Assembly (NCBI RefSeq): GCF_040958095.1
Contig: NC_091158.1
Coordinates: forward strand, 38,444,432 to 38,508,431
DNA: 64,000 nucleotides
Direction of reading: 5' to 3'
Origin: Procambarus clarkii
Taxonomy: Eukaryota; Arthropoda; Malacostraca; Decapoda; Cambaridae
Positions 1 to 13,679 of this stretch are shown one piece after another. Made by a program: the position numbers and the translations under genes. The notes beneath the pieces are model-generated. The model was not told where the DNA came from. It saw only the letters and a program-made list of their open reading frames with translations, and did not search any database. Positions within the stretch are counted from its first letter, which is position 1. Each line of letters starts with the position of its first letter.

Positions 1-55
1 GTACCTAAGGAAATGATGGTGATGGTGAAGATGGAGGGGTGTTAAAAACAACTTT

Positions 56-628
56 TTATGATGAACATAATGGATCTTGGATAAGGTTAGCGTCTGTTTT
101 TGCTGTGGATGTTGATGGAGATGGAGATATAAATGCTTGCGATGATTCTTCTACTGATAACTCTGAAGCCGAAATTTCTTTTCCTTTTCCTTCATCAGGT
201 TCCATTACCACAACTTCGGGAATGGGTATATTTGGAATTGATGGTGGCAATGTTTTTTTATAAAACTTAATCAAAATACTTTCGCATTTGTCCATTTTTT
301 TATCTTCATGCCCTGCAATGATGCGGTATTTACTTTCTTCTCTTTGACTTTCTTTAAATACATGAAAAGTTTCATCCACTTTTTGGATAATTTCTTCCTT
401 GGTTTTCAGTTTCCTATTACCTGAATTGTATGTAATTAAATATTTTTCGTCTTCCTGTTCTTCATTAATAATCATTAAATTACGATATAGAGCATTAGGA
501 GATTGTGATTTCCTTTTGCGTGATTGTTTCTTGTTAGTTAATTCAACCACTTCAGGTTGATTAGCAATTGTTGCCATGTCCATAACTGATGCTGAAGTTT
601 TAGTTTGAGTGGGATTCTTCCTAACCAT
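56..628 (-). CDS. hypothetical viral-block protein, 190 aa
   Basis: Not recognised. The ORF starts at an ATG (626-628) and is read leftward to a TAA at 56-58. It is a charged, soluble protein without signal peptide or membrane segment. The N-terminal third carries a basic stretch (KKQSRKRK, about residues 33-40) that could act as a nuclear localisation signal; the middle is Lys/Glu rich and the C-terminal third is Ser/Pro/Glu rich and probably disordered. It is divergently arranged with the RPB1-like gene, the two ATGs being 111 bp apart. Base composition matches the AT-rich viral block. Membership of the viral element is inferred from position and composition only. Confidence 0.6.
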   Translation of the reverse strand: MVRKNPTQTKTSASVMDMATIANQPEVVELTNKKQSRKRKSQSPNALYRNLMIINEEQEDEKYLITYNSGNRKLKTKEEIIQKVDETFHVFKESQREESKYRIIAGHEDKKMDKCESILIKFYKKTLPPSIPNIPIPEVVVMEPDEGKGKEISASELSVEESSQAFISPSPSTSTAKTDANLIQDPLCSS

Positions 629-739
629 TGTAAGGTTTGGGAGTCAGAGAATAAATAATATCAGAAGGAAGGGTACTGTACTTTATATTGGAACGCGATG
701 TAATATTTTTTTCATAAATACTAACACTCTTTCACTATA
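629..739. promoter_or_regulatory. divergent intergenic region, probable bidirectional promoter
   Basis: This 111-bp gap separates the starts of two divergent genes, so both promoters must lie in or near it. A TATA-like TTTATATT lies at about 681-688 and a T-run with TAATATTTTT near 701-710. No known viral promoter consensus could be assigned. Confidence 0.25.
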
Positions 740-2689
740 ATGACCTCTTACAAATGGTTAATGCCTATTAGGGGATATAAAAATACATCATTAAATATCG
801 AAAAAGCTTTCATGGGTAAAACAATTTCCCAATTGGGACAAAAACAACAATCATATTATATAATAAAACCATTAAATATTTCATTAGAAACTTATGATGA
901 CATTGTATTAAATATTTGCAACATTAAATCTAAATCTACTAATTTTGAAAGCAACATGAAAGGAAAACAAAATATTGGAAATGAAAATATATCGTATAAG
1001 TATATACGAATATCTAAATTAACAAACCAACTGGTTAAGACAGATCTAAAATATTTCATAGCATTTAGTCAGTCAATCTGTCCTAGTTGTTACTTTGTAA
1101 ATTGTGTAATTTGTATTGATCGAAATAAATTTAAACGTTACATGAGTAATTATAAAGTTTTAACTAGAAACTTAAATGATAGTTATCCTCGTTTTATAAA
1201 GTGCTCTCAATGTCATTTAATTTTCAAACCCCATGAAAAATTATTATCAAGTGTATTCCCAAATGCAAATTCAGTCCAGGGTCTTTCTAATGCTATTTTT
1301 CGTTATCTTAAAGTGAGAAACCGTATTTTTCGTCCAACAACAGGTGGATGGCAATGTAAAGCATGCCAAACAAAATATGAACATTCATATGCTGAATTTA
1401 GAATTTACCTTAATCATATTTGGCAAGGAAATAGCTCATCAAAAGCAGATAATAATAACACTCATGATAAATTCCTCTTTAGAAACCCAAGAATATTATT
1501 TGAGCGACTTACAACCCAATCACAATTTGAATTAAGAAATGATCCTAATGAACTTAATTATAGTGTGCATATAAAGTTATCGAATGGAATTCACCGGTTA
1601 ATTCCACCTTTAGCCTTCCTTATGAATCATCAACGATCATTGCCGTTTTACAAAAAACTTATTTCAGATCCTAGTGTAAATATGAGTAAAGTTAAAACGA
1701 GTTATGGATCAGTGTTGAGTCGAATGAAAAGTGGTAAATTTTCTTCTATACGTCAACATGGACACAATAAACGATACATTGGTTCAGCCCGCGTCATTAT
1801 TACCCCCTGTAATGAACTTGAACCAGATGAATGTATTCTTCCTATTAGTGTATGGAGACGACTAGATTGTCCACGTTATGTTCTTGCCCACCGTTATCCT
1901 ACACTTGATGATAGAAATTTTACCTTACATCGGGTGAAAGCTTTTTGGATCTATCCAGTCATGGCTATCCCCACTAGCATTGTGCATGGTAATCATGCCG
2001 ACTTCGATGGTGATGCCATGCAAGTTATTCCAGTAAGTCATAATGTGGCTTCTGAAGCTGAAGCCGTTATTCTTTTCCATCCTCGTACAAATTTTGTCTT
2101 ACCAGGTAGTCTACGTTTAGCTTTTGATCATGATGAAATTTTAATGTTATATTACCTATATGGTCTTAATAGAAATGAAATTCATGGAGCTCTGTATCGT
2201 TTAGCTATAACTGAATCTTCCTCGAGAGCATATGATATATTCATTCATCTTAGAAAGATTTGTCATAAAATAACTAAAACTCAAAAAGTTTTTTCGATAT
2301 CTTATAATGATTTACTACAGTTTATTCGTCAACCTACACCATCCTATGTTGATTTTGTTGAAAAAATATTTCCTAGTGTAAGTAATAATAATACTATAAA
2401 ATGTATGATTCAGTCTGAATCATCTCGTTTTTCAATCGATCATTTATGGCAGATTGTCGGCAAAATAAATGAACGAGCTCATCAAAGTTTTCTTGAAGGA
2501 ATGAACCGTCAAAGCTTTATTAAAATGGCCCAACTGTCACGTGATGCATCTAATAAAGACATAGCTCTATATGGATATGCTTATATAAAACTATTGTATT
2601 GTACTTGTTTACTTATTTGTGGTTATGACGGTAGAATTTATACACCACGTGGAATTCTCGCTGCTGACTGTCTGGAAGATATTTTATAA
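740..2689 (+). CDS. rpb1: RNA polymerase largest subunit (RPB1-like), N-terminal half
   Basis: Would form the clamp and catalytic-metal part of a DNA-dependent RNA polymerase used for viral transcription. The diagnostic feature is NHADFDGD at residues 418-425, matching the universal NADFDGD loop; the three Asp (421, 423, 425) bind the catalytic magnesium. Upstream are Cys pairs of the zinc-binding clamp region (CPSC from residue 114, CVIC, CSQC) and another CKAC pair. The protein is 649 aa and stops about where the funnel ends, so bridge helix, trigger loop and C-terminal clamp are missing. Either the subunit is split into two genes, like archaeal A'/A'', or it was truncated: a GA microsatellite begins about 45 bp after the stop. 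Baculovirus LEF-9 shares a similar loop, but the RPB3-like gene nearby favours an NCLDV-type polymerase. The second half is not in this window. Confidence 0.88.
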   Translation: MTSYKWLMPIRGYKNTSLNIEKAFMGKTISQLGQKQQSYYIIKPLNISLETYDDIVLNICNIKSKSTNFESNMKGKQNIGNENISYKYIRISKLTNQLVKTDLKYFIAFSQSICPSCYFVNCVICIDRNKFKRYMSNYKVLTRNLNDSYPRFIKCSQCHLIFKPHEKLLSSVFPNANSVQGLSNAIFRYLKVRNRIFRPTTGGWQCKACQTKYEHSYAEFRIYLNHIWQGNSSSKADNNNTHDKFLFRNPRILFERLTTQSQFELRNDPNELNYSVHIKLSNGIHRLIPPLAFLMNHQRSLPFYKKLISDPSVNMSKVKTSYGSVLSRMKSGKFSSIRQHGHNKRYIGSARVIITPCNELEPDECILPISVWRRLDCPRYVLAHRYPTLDDRNFTLHRVKAFWIYPVMAIPTSIVHGNHADFDGDAMQVIPVSHNVASEAEAVILFHPRTNFVLPGSLRLAFDHDEILMLYYLYGLNRNEIHGALYRLAITESSSRAYDIFIHLRKICHKITKTQKVFSISYNDLLQFIRQPTPSYVDFVEKIFPSVSNNNTIKCMIQSESSRFSIDHLWQIVGKINERAHQSFLEGMNRQSFIKMAQLSRDASNKDIALYGYAYIKLLYCTCLLICGYDGRIYTPRGILAADCLEDIL

Positions 2690-2732
2690 TTTAGTTTAAT
2701 TTTAGTGGAAGAAAAGAAAAGAAAAGAAGAAC

Positions 2733-2948
2733 GAGAGAGAGAGAGTGAATGAGAGAGAGAGAGTGAATGAGAGAGAGAGAGAGTGAATGAGAGAGAGAGA
2801 GAGAGTGAATGAGAAAGAGAGAGAGAGAGAAAGAGAGAGTGAATGAGAGAGAGAGAGAGAGTGAATGAGAGAGAGAGAGTGAATGAGAGAGAGAGAGAGT
2901 GAATGATAGAGAGAGAGAGAGAGTGAATGAGAGAGAGAGAGAGTGAAT

Positions 2949-2979
<31 letters not shown>

Positions 2980-3004
2980 TGAGAGAGAGAGAGAGAGAGT
3001 GAAT

Positions 3005-3035
<31 letters not shown>

Positions 3036-3054
3036 TGAGAGAGAGAGTGAATGA
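2733..3054. repeat. GA-rich microsatellite with GTGAAT spacers
   Basis: Runs of (GA)n are punctuated about every 14-40 bp by GTGAATGA. It lies immediately after the stop of the RPB1-like gene and is of a type common in crustacean genomic DNA, so it marks host-type sequence or repeat expansion inside the viral block. Confidence 0.9.
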
Positions 3055-3492
3055 AATTATTTAGGATGTGGTGCTAGTTTATAAATTGACTTCATACACA
3101 GTTTAAACTGTAGATATGATAAATAAAACCCAGTAGGCTCAGAAATCTATATTGGTTGATTAAATGGGTAAAAGGGAAAGGAGTCAACTCTCAAACTAAT
3201 GAAAAACATTTGCTTTCTCACTAGCAACAACGAACAATGAGACATAATGTCATATAAATTAAGAACCCCCCCCCCCACCACATCTCTCCACCGGGAGAGT
3301 AGCACCCTGAGCCCTCCGTCAGACCTTCAGTCTGTGGCTCCAGTGTGCCTCATCCACATCGTGCTCAACCTGCTCCCAGCCACACACACCCACCGCTCCA
3401 CAACACATTCAGTATCCATCTATCTTTTGACCAATCAATAAGCAACATACTGGTCGTCCTACTTCTGGAGGATTCACAGTAAGATTAAAGTT

Positions 3493-3493
<1 letters not shown>
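3055..3493. other. host-like segment, possible SINE/retroelement 3' end
   Basis: No gene seen. From about 3270 to 3480 base composition shifts to GC-richer, C-rich sequence unlike the adjacent viral genes, ending with a short AAG-rich piece directly before an ATT microsatellite. A composition jump plus a simple-repeat 3' tail is typical of a SINE or truncated LINE. No terminal repeats or target duplication were confirmed. Confidence 0.35.

Positions 3494-3559
<66 letters not shown>
3494..3559. repeat. (TAT)n microsatellite
   Basis: About 22 uninterrupted trinucleotide copies directly follow the GC-richer host-like segment and may be the repeat tail of a retroelement. Confidence 0.95.
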
Positions 3560-4516
3560 CCTTTTGTCATATATTTGATTATTAAAGGTTTAAAACACTT
3601 TAGTGCACAAAAAAGTGAATGTCACCAAAGCATTTGCTATCCCACCACGAAGTAAATAAAGACGAAGATGACTCGCCGTAACACCCAAAATGTTCATACT
3701 CTTTCGTTTGTTACCAACCTCACAGTCATCCTACAGCGCTTATTTTGATATGACGGAACTCACAATAAAATTCCCCACCCAGACATATGCCTATCAATGT
3801 CTAATTAATGTTCCACACGAGTGTAGGAACTGGGCGAAGCGTTAGCCGTGATTTCAGCAGCGACAACACTGTTGTGATTGTACCCATGAGCATAATTTTT
3901 TTTTTTAATTTGCTCATGTTTTTCAAGTTAACCGTTTTTTTTTTTTTTTTGGTTTGTATAGTGTTCGGAATAAAATTCTCTACATAGACATATGGATATA
4001 AATGTAGAATCATGATCGCGGCCAACACAAGAGTGTGTGGAGTGCGCGATTACCCACGTTGTGTCACCAATTCAATAGTCTCTCCTTCAAATTACAATAC
4101 ATTACCGTTTTCTCAAATAGGCACTGTAGTGCCTATTAGAGAAAACAAGAAATTTAATGGCAAACATATTCATACAAACCCCAAGTCGATGGAGTAGTAT
4201 ATACCCACTATAACACAGTCCGTAAATGTAAGTCGTGATCCGACAAGCACTTAAATAAATCTTCCCGTAAATCCAAATGAAGTTCTCAGAAAAGTGTTAA
4301 TTAATTAAATTTAATTTTCAAATTATTGAACTGTCCTTTTTTTTTTTTTTTTTTTGCCTCATTTTTCTCTGAAATGATATACTTTCATTATGAAATAGTC
4401 AATTTTTCTAATAAATTATGGTAATTTCTTTTTTTTTTTTTTTTACAGTTAAAGATGGTGTGGTGTTCATTATGCAGAAATTAAATAACTCTTAACTGTC
4501 CCATTTGGCATTAATA
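3560..4516. other. non-coding interval between viral genes
   Basis: No supportable gene over about 950 bp. It contains several homopolymer T runs (about 3900, 3940, 4340, 4430), a mixed-composition stretch at 3600-3900 that looks host-like, and a 40-bp near-perfect palindrome at 4107-4146. Together with 2733-3559 it forms a 1.8-kb gene-free gap in an otherwise compact viral block, best explained by insertion of host DNA. Confidence 0.5.
4107..4146. repeat. 40-bp near-perfect palindrome
   Basis: The two 20-nt halves meet at 4126/4127 and match as reverse complements at 18 of 20 positions. It could form a cruciform or RNA hairpin. Function unknown. Confidence 0.8.
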
Positions 4517-4903
4517 ATGGATTTGCAGAAGAAGAAAAAAAAAAAAAAAAAAAAAAAGTTGAAAAAGAAAGATCATGATAAACAAACAACTGCTAATATT
4601 GATCTAGAAATTTTATTTATAGAAAACGATAAAGAATTAGATTATAAAGAATTAGATGTTTTTTACCAAATAACACTCTGTTCAAATACATTTTTAATCC
4701 ATATTATTTTTCCCAATCTCTCTCCCGAGAAAAATAAATGGGTTAAGGATTATTTAATGACTGACAATAAATCAATATCATTCATTAGAATAACAGATAT
4801 AATTCATCAACATGCAAAGTCATTAAATAGTGACAACCTAAAAATGTTGACTGTACTATTTGAAAGTGTTATCATCAAGTCAAGTAATGATGAAATTGAT
4901 TAA
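4517..4903 (+). CDS. hypothetical viral-block protein, 128 aa
   Basis: Not recognised. The first ATG in the frame is 4517; the upstream TTG is not needed. A poly-Lys stretch from an A-run follows the start (about residues 5-18), then an acidic/hydrophobic body without clear motifs or membrane segments. The A-run is prone to slippage, so the start could be misassembled. It precedes the DNA polymerase gene on the same strand and shares its AT-rich composition. Confidence 0.5.
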   Translation: MDLQKKKKKKKKKKLKKKDHDKQTTANIDLEILFIENDKELDYKELDVFYQITLCSNTFLIHIIFPNLSPEKNKWVKDYLMTDNKSISFIRITDIIHQHAKSLNSDNLKMLTVLFESVIIKSSNDEID

Positions 4904-5061
4904 ACAAATGTAAAATGTTTCACTATATAAAAAACTAATTGTGTTATATTTATATGGCAGAAGAATATTATAGTATTATAATACAAGAACAAAAAAAAAT
5001 TAAAAAATATATGACAGTATATTTATCCTTCTTCTACCTTTCTCTTCTTGTAAACTTAAAT

Positions 5062-9309
<4,248 letters not shown>

Positions 9310-9312
9310 AAG

Positions 9313-9314
<2 letters not shown>

Positions 9315-9355
<41 letters not shown>
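9315..9355. repeat. (TA)n microsatellite
   Basis: About 19 TA copies followed by a T run, directly after the polymerase stop and before the next gene. Confidence 0.9.
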
Positions 9356-9357
<2 letters not shown>

Positions 9358-9432
9358 TTTTAAAGTCAGTCAGTATATAATTAGGATATCAAAAGTTCAT
9401 AACTCATTATATCATTTTGACTCTTTCATACA

Positions 9433-10869
9433 ATGAATACCTCAGGATATTATGGTCAATATTTACCTTCTCCTACCTATCCACCAGCAGCAACAACACA
9501 ACTACAGCAACAACAAACAATAATTCAGGCAAAAAATGCAACCTCAATATATCACCAACCAACGACTACAGATGGAATTTATCAATCTCACCCTCCTCCC
9601 CCTCAACTTCAAATGGAAGAAAAGTATTATAGCACCCTCAACTTCATCAACGAAGATGAAGAGGTTATGGAAATTATTGCAGAAATGCTGAACAAAGCTT
9701 CAAGTTCGAATTATTATATACTACCCAATGAGCCACCCAATCTTCACAAAAAATTGATAACCATCGAAAATTTAAGAGAGTTGAATAAAAGCAATATTTT
9801 AGAGAAATTAACTAAATTTAAAGAACAATATGAAAAACTCGGTAGTTCTGTATTTGAAGAAAAAATCAAGGCAAATAACCAAAACAACATGAAATATTAT
9901 AGAATTAATAATGATTATTTAACTAGCTTAACCGTTAAGTTGTTGGAGGTCAAATGTTTTATAGTTTCGGGAGGAACAAAATTTGCCTTAGTACCTAATA
10001 AGATTGGAAATATTGAATTCGGTGAAGATATTCAGAAAATATTTGAAGAAAATCTAATCCAACCAATAGCTGAGGCATTAAAAATTGATAAACCTTCCCA
10101 GGGTAAAATCTGGAGCGCATCAATGTATATAGATGGTCATAAAGATAAACAATGTTCTTTAAAATGTAATGAAATACTTATACAAAAACAGCCACAATTT
10201 CAGAACGAGTGTTTGTGTCAACGTATAAATTTAGGTGTTCAATTTTGTCCTTTTGTGGCCAACTCTAAAGAAGATGAAGTTTACATGGGTTCGCCGCTAG
10301 GAAATATTTACATCAAAAATTCTAAAATATATGGGATTGGTCGTAACCGAATCCCTTACTCAAGTGAAACCTTTGTTGAAATTAGAGAATCTCCGTGTCC
10401 TGTTAATGCTTTAATTTCATTTGGTTTATCTGAAATTGGAGTTTTTAATAACAAAATAATTCTGTATCTACGTAATTTAGATTCTGTTTTTTATTCAGAT
10501 GTCCCAGCTAACAATATCCGAAATCAAGCCTCTGATGCAATTAAACAAATTCTTTTAACTAATAATAGCATTAGGAAGAAACTAATGCCCAAATATAAAG
10601 ATATTATTTCTAAAGTAATAGATGAAGTTCAGGTAGAAGAACCTATATGTAATGGAAGTGTCACAGCTGAAGAACCACCATTCAAACGAATAAAAATTGA
10701 GAAAAAAGTTAATGAGGACGATTTTAAAGAGGCAGAGAAGTGTAATTTAGATGTGGAAAATAGTAAAATAGTAGCTCCTTTAGTTGGAGAATTAAATGAA
10801 GAGGAGAATTGTATTAATTATGAAAATCAAGAGGAAGCAGCATTAAATTTCCTTAATATGTTCAAATAA
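9433..10869 (+). CDS. hypothetical viral-block protein, 478 aa
   Basis: Not recognised. It starts at ATG 9433, 123 bp after the polymerase stop. Residues 1-65 are Gln/Pro/Thr/Tyr rich and probably disordered. Residues about 80-390 form a regular folded-looking region with scattered Cys (for example a CLCQ near residue 258 and CPF near 272) and no membrane segment. The tail is Glu/Lys rich with KRIKIEKK near residue 423, a possible nuclear localisation signal. Same strand and composition as the polymerase gene, so it is likely part of the same viral unit. No functional motif was seen. Confidence 0.65.
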   Translation: MNTSGYYGQYLPSPTYPPAATTQLQQQQTIIQAKNATSIYHQPTTTDGIYQSHPPPPQLQMEEKYYSTLNFINEDEEVMEIIAEMLNKASSSNYYILPNEPPNLHKKLITIENLRELNKSNILEKLTKFKEQYEKLGSSVFEEKIKANNQNNMKYYRINNDYLTSLTVKLLEVKCFIVSGGTKFALVPNKIGNIEFGEDIQKIFEENLIQPIAEALKIDKPSQGKIWSASMYIDGHKDKQCSLKCNEILIQKQPQFQNECLCQRINLGVQFCPFVANSKEDEVYMGSPLGNIYIKNSKIYGIGRNRIPYSSETFVEIRESPCPVNALISFGLSEIGVFNNKIILYLRNLDSVFYSDVPANNIRNQASDAIKQILLTNNSIRKKLMPKYKDIISKVIDEVQVEEPICNGSVTAEEPPFKRIKIEKKVNEDDFKEAEKCNLDVENSKIVAPLVGELNEEENCINYENQEEAALNFLNMFK

Positions 10870-11412
10870 GAAATTATACATTAAAAATGATAATGTAAAA
10901 CTAAAAATTATTAAAAGAAATTAATAGATTTTTGTATTATTCCAATATGCTATATTTTTTTTTTTAACAAAACTAAATAACTAAATTCTATTTTTTTTTT
11001 TTTTTTTTAGTAAATCACCGTTTGTAAGGAAATTAGCCTAAAAAATTTGCGAAAATCTTCTGAAATTGGTAGGTAAATCACATACTGGGAGCAAACATGA
11101 TTTGATATTAAAAGATAGTTGAGTGCTTCCGGCACCAACACCATGGAGAGATAAAAAATGATCCTCCGGCTCCTTTTCTTTACAGTGGCACGCTGCCTCC
11201 CGGAGAGAGCGGACGTGTGTGTGTGTCTCTCTCTCACACAGGCTAGTGCTGTTAACGGGGTTTGTGACAGCCTGCTACCCTGGCAGTGTCTTGTGCTCGA
11301 TTTTCCTAGTGGACCATATAAAAAAATATAGTAAATCACAGCAAATTTATTTCATTTCTTCTGTGAATTTTGATCGATTCACATATCAACCTTTTCCTGA
11401 CACTAAAAGAAA
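10870..11412. other. intergenic, with a short GC-rich host-like insert
   Basis: No gene is supported. A/T runs occupy about 10955-11010. From about 11150 to 11310 the sequence is GC-richer, with a GT/CT dinucleotide stretch (11214-11236). The 11-mer near 11206-11216 recurs inverted near 11907-11917 inside the GC-rich insert of the next gene, hinting that both belong to one host repeat family. The promoter of the mucin-like gene should lie at about 11320-11412. Confidence 0.4.
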
Positions 11413-13530
11413 ATGAATGTGCTAATACTCATATTAATAGTTGGATTTACCAAAAGTTGTATGTGGTCCAAAAAGAAAAACACAACTACACCAATTACAT
11501 CTTCCCACTTAATTGTAACGGATGAAAATGAGAAAACATCAACAGCCCCTCTAACATCATGGGAAAATGTTACAGTGACGGAAACATCTACATTTGTCTC
11601 ACTAATGATAACTTCAGAAAATGGGAGAGCAGCTTACAACACAACAACAACTAAAAAGAAAAAGATAACTAAACCTCTTATTAGCAACTCAACAACAGCC
11701 AAACCAAGACTGGTAGTAATATCAACAGAAAATGATACTGATGAGGAGACAGCATCCACCCCTCAAGAAAGCCCGTCAACTTCAGATGAAGAGATAGGAA
11801 CTACGCCACCCTTAACAACAACAACAATAACAACCACAACAACCAATGTAACTGATGAGGAGACAGCATCTACCCCTCAAGAAAGCGGGCGAGGTGAAGG
11901 TCGGGGACGTCCGCTCTGTCCGGCCAACTGTTCTGAACCGAGCTCGGACAGGCGTATCTCCGTCCCTTTGGTAGACGCTAGGCTGCGTGGGCGTGTTCTC
12001 GAGCGGCGCGGCGTGACCACAACAAATGACGACACCCACGAGGAGACGACAGCATCTACCCCTCAAGAAAGCCAGGCAACAACATCATCAGAAAATTACT
12101 ACACCTATGATGATGAAACAGAAACCACTCCTCCTTCGACAACAACTATAACCACAACCACAATAAATGACGACACCCACGAGGAGACGACAGCATCTAC
12201 CCCTCAAGAAAGCCAGGCAACAACATCATCAGAAAATTACTACACCTATGATGATGAAACAGAAACCACTCCTCCTTCGACAACAACTATAACCACAACC
12301 ACAATAAATGACGACACCCACGAGGAGACGACAGCATCTACCCCTCAAGAAAGCCAGGCAACAACATCATCAGAAAATTACTACACCTATGATGATGAAA
12401 CAGAAACCACTCCTCCTTCGACAACAACTATAACCACAACCACAATAAATGACGACACCCACGAGGAGACGACAGCATCTACCCCTCAAGAAAGCCAGGC
12501 AACAACATCATCAGAAAATTACTACACCTATGATGATGAAACAGAAACCACTCCTCCTTCGACAACAACTATAACCACAACCACAATAAATGACGACACC
12601 CACGAGGAGACGACAGCATCTACCCCTCAAGAAAGCCAGGCAACAACATCATCAGAAAATTACTACACCTATGATGATGAAACAGAAACCACTCCTCCTT
12701 CGACAACAACTATAACCACAACCACAACAAATGACGACACCCATGAGGAGACGACAGCATCTACCCCTCAAGAAAGCCAGGCAACAACATCATCAGAAAA
12801 TTACTACACCTATGATGATGAAACAGAAACCACTCCTCCTTCGACAACAACTATAACCACAACCACAACAAATGACGACACCCACGAGGAGACGACAGCA
12901 TCTACCCCTCAAGAAAGCCAGGCAACAACATCATCAGAAAATTACTACACCTATGATGATGAAACAGAAACCACTCCTCCTTCGACAACAACTATAACCA
13001 CAACCACAACAAATGACGACACCCACGAGGAGACGACAGCATCTACCCCTCAAGAAAGCCAGGCAACAACATCATCAGAAAATTACTACACCTATGATGA
13101 TGAAACAGAAACCACTCCTCCCTCGACAACCCCTCAAGAAAGACCGGCCATGGCCACAACACCACCACCATGGGAAAATGATACAGCGACGAAAACATAT
13201 ACAGTTGTCTCAACCGAAGAAATAATAATTATTAAGGCAACCACCCCACCAACAACCGAAGAAAGCCAGTCAACTTTAGAAATAACAGAAGAAACTCCCA
13301 AAGAAGAAACCACCAACTCAACTATACCAAATGACACACAAGAAACAATCAATATCAATTCGACTGTTCTTATTATTATTATTATAATTCCTATTTTTTT
13401 GATAAGTTTAGCACTTTTCATTTGGATTTATAATAACTTCTCATCTTATACATTAAATGAAGATATAGAATTAAACGACTCTAATCAGGTTAAAACGAAA
13501 TATGATTTAATAAAAACTAAATTTTTCTAA
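11413..13530 (+). CDS. mucin-like type I membrane glycoprotein
   Basis: Probably a heavily O-glycosylated surface or envelope protein. Residues 1-17 form a signal peptide (MNVLILILIVGFTKSC). The ectodomain is Thr/Ser/Pro/Glu rich with many Thr clusters. Eight 47-residue repeats (141 bp each, about residues 204-575) are nearly identical, with NDDTHEETT, NYYTYDDETE and Thr-run blocks. A hydrophobic segment at about 650-675 (Ile-rich, ending FIWIYNNF) is a transmembrane anchor, followed by a short charged cytosolic tail. Before the repeats a GC-rich stretch of about 125 bp (11890-12015) interrupts the Thr-rich pattern without breaking the frame. An AATAAA at 13588 is a plausible polyadenylation signal. 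Family is not identifiable, since mucin-like sequence gives no reliable homology. Confidence 0.75.
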   Translation: MNVLILILIVGFTKSCMWSKKKNTTTPITSSHLIVTDENEKTSTAPLTSWENVTVTETSTFVSLMITSENGRAAYNTTTTKKKKITKPLISNSTTAKPRLVVISTENDTDEETASTPQESPSTSDEEIGTTPPLTTTTITTTTTNVTDEETASTPQESGRGEGRGRPLCPANCSEPSSDRRISVPLVDARLRGRVLERRGVTTTNDDTHEETTASTPQESQATTSSENYYTYDDETETTPPSTTTITTTTINDDTHEETTASTPQESQATTSSENYYTYDDETETTPPSTTTITTTTINDDTHEETTASTPQESQATTSSENYYTYDDETETTPPSTTTITTTTINDDTHEETTASTPQESQATTSSENYYTYDDETETTPPSTTTITTTTINDDTHEETTASTPQESQATTSSENYYTYDDETETTPPSTTTITTTTTNDDTHEETTASTPQESQATTSSENYYTYDDETETTPPSTTTITTTTTNDDTHEETTASTPQESQATTSSENYYTYDDETETTPPSTTTITTTTTNDDTHEETTASTPQESQATTSSENYYTYDDETETTPPSTTPQERPAMATTPPPWENDTATKTYTVVSTEEIIIIKATTPPTTEESQSTLEITEETPKEETTNSTIPNDTQETININSTVLIIIIIIPIFLISLALFIWIYNNFSSYTLNEDIELNDSNQVKTKYDLIKTKFF
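11890..12015. other. GC-rich insert within the mucin-like gene
   Basis: This segment is strongly GC-rich and codes for Arg/Gly/Leu-rich peptide, unlike the Thr-rich flanks. It sits inside what would otherwise be a diverged copy of the 141-bp repeat (the CCTCAAGAAAGC block precedes it and ACAACAAATGAC follows). It keeps the reading frame open. Likely an insertion of host repeat DNA; boundaries are approximate. Confidence 0.55.
12025..13130 (+). repeat. 141-bp coding minisatellite, 8 copies
   Basis: Copies begin about every 141 bp at 12028, 12170, 12311, 12452, 12593, 12734, 12875 and 13016, and differ at only a few bases (for example ATA/ACA at the unit end). The length is a multiple of three, so copy-number change alters protein length without frameshift. 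Confidence 0.95.
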
Positions 13531-13622
13531 TCAATTTCTTGCTCAATAATTTCTGTCTTAATGCATTTATTGAATAATTAAAAGCAAAATAAATATTTGA
13601 TCATTTATTATTCCATTTTTTT

Positions 13623-13656
13623 TGGGGGGGCACATACACACACACACACACACCCC
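13623..13656. repeat. G-run plus (CA)n microsatellite
   Basis: A short G run is followed by about ten CA copies between the convergent ends of the mucin-like and RPB3-like genes. Confidence 0.8.
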
Positions 13657-13679
13657 GGTTTGGTATTCTATTTACAGTA

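Noticed and set aside
740-2689. Baculovirus/nudivirus LEF-9
   Set aside because: It shares a similar Asp loop, but the Zn clamp region and the RPB3-like and D5-like neighbours fit an NCLDV polymerase better.
3247-3441. 64-codon ORF in the GC-richer host-like segment
   Set aside because: No homology features; lies in a probable retroelement tail.
11007-11339. 110-codon minus-strand ORF
   Set aside because: It spans poly-A/T and a GC-rich host-like piece, has no motif, and overlaps the promoter region of the mucin-like gene.
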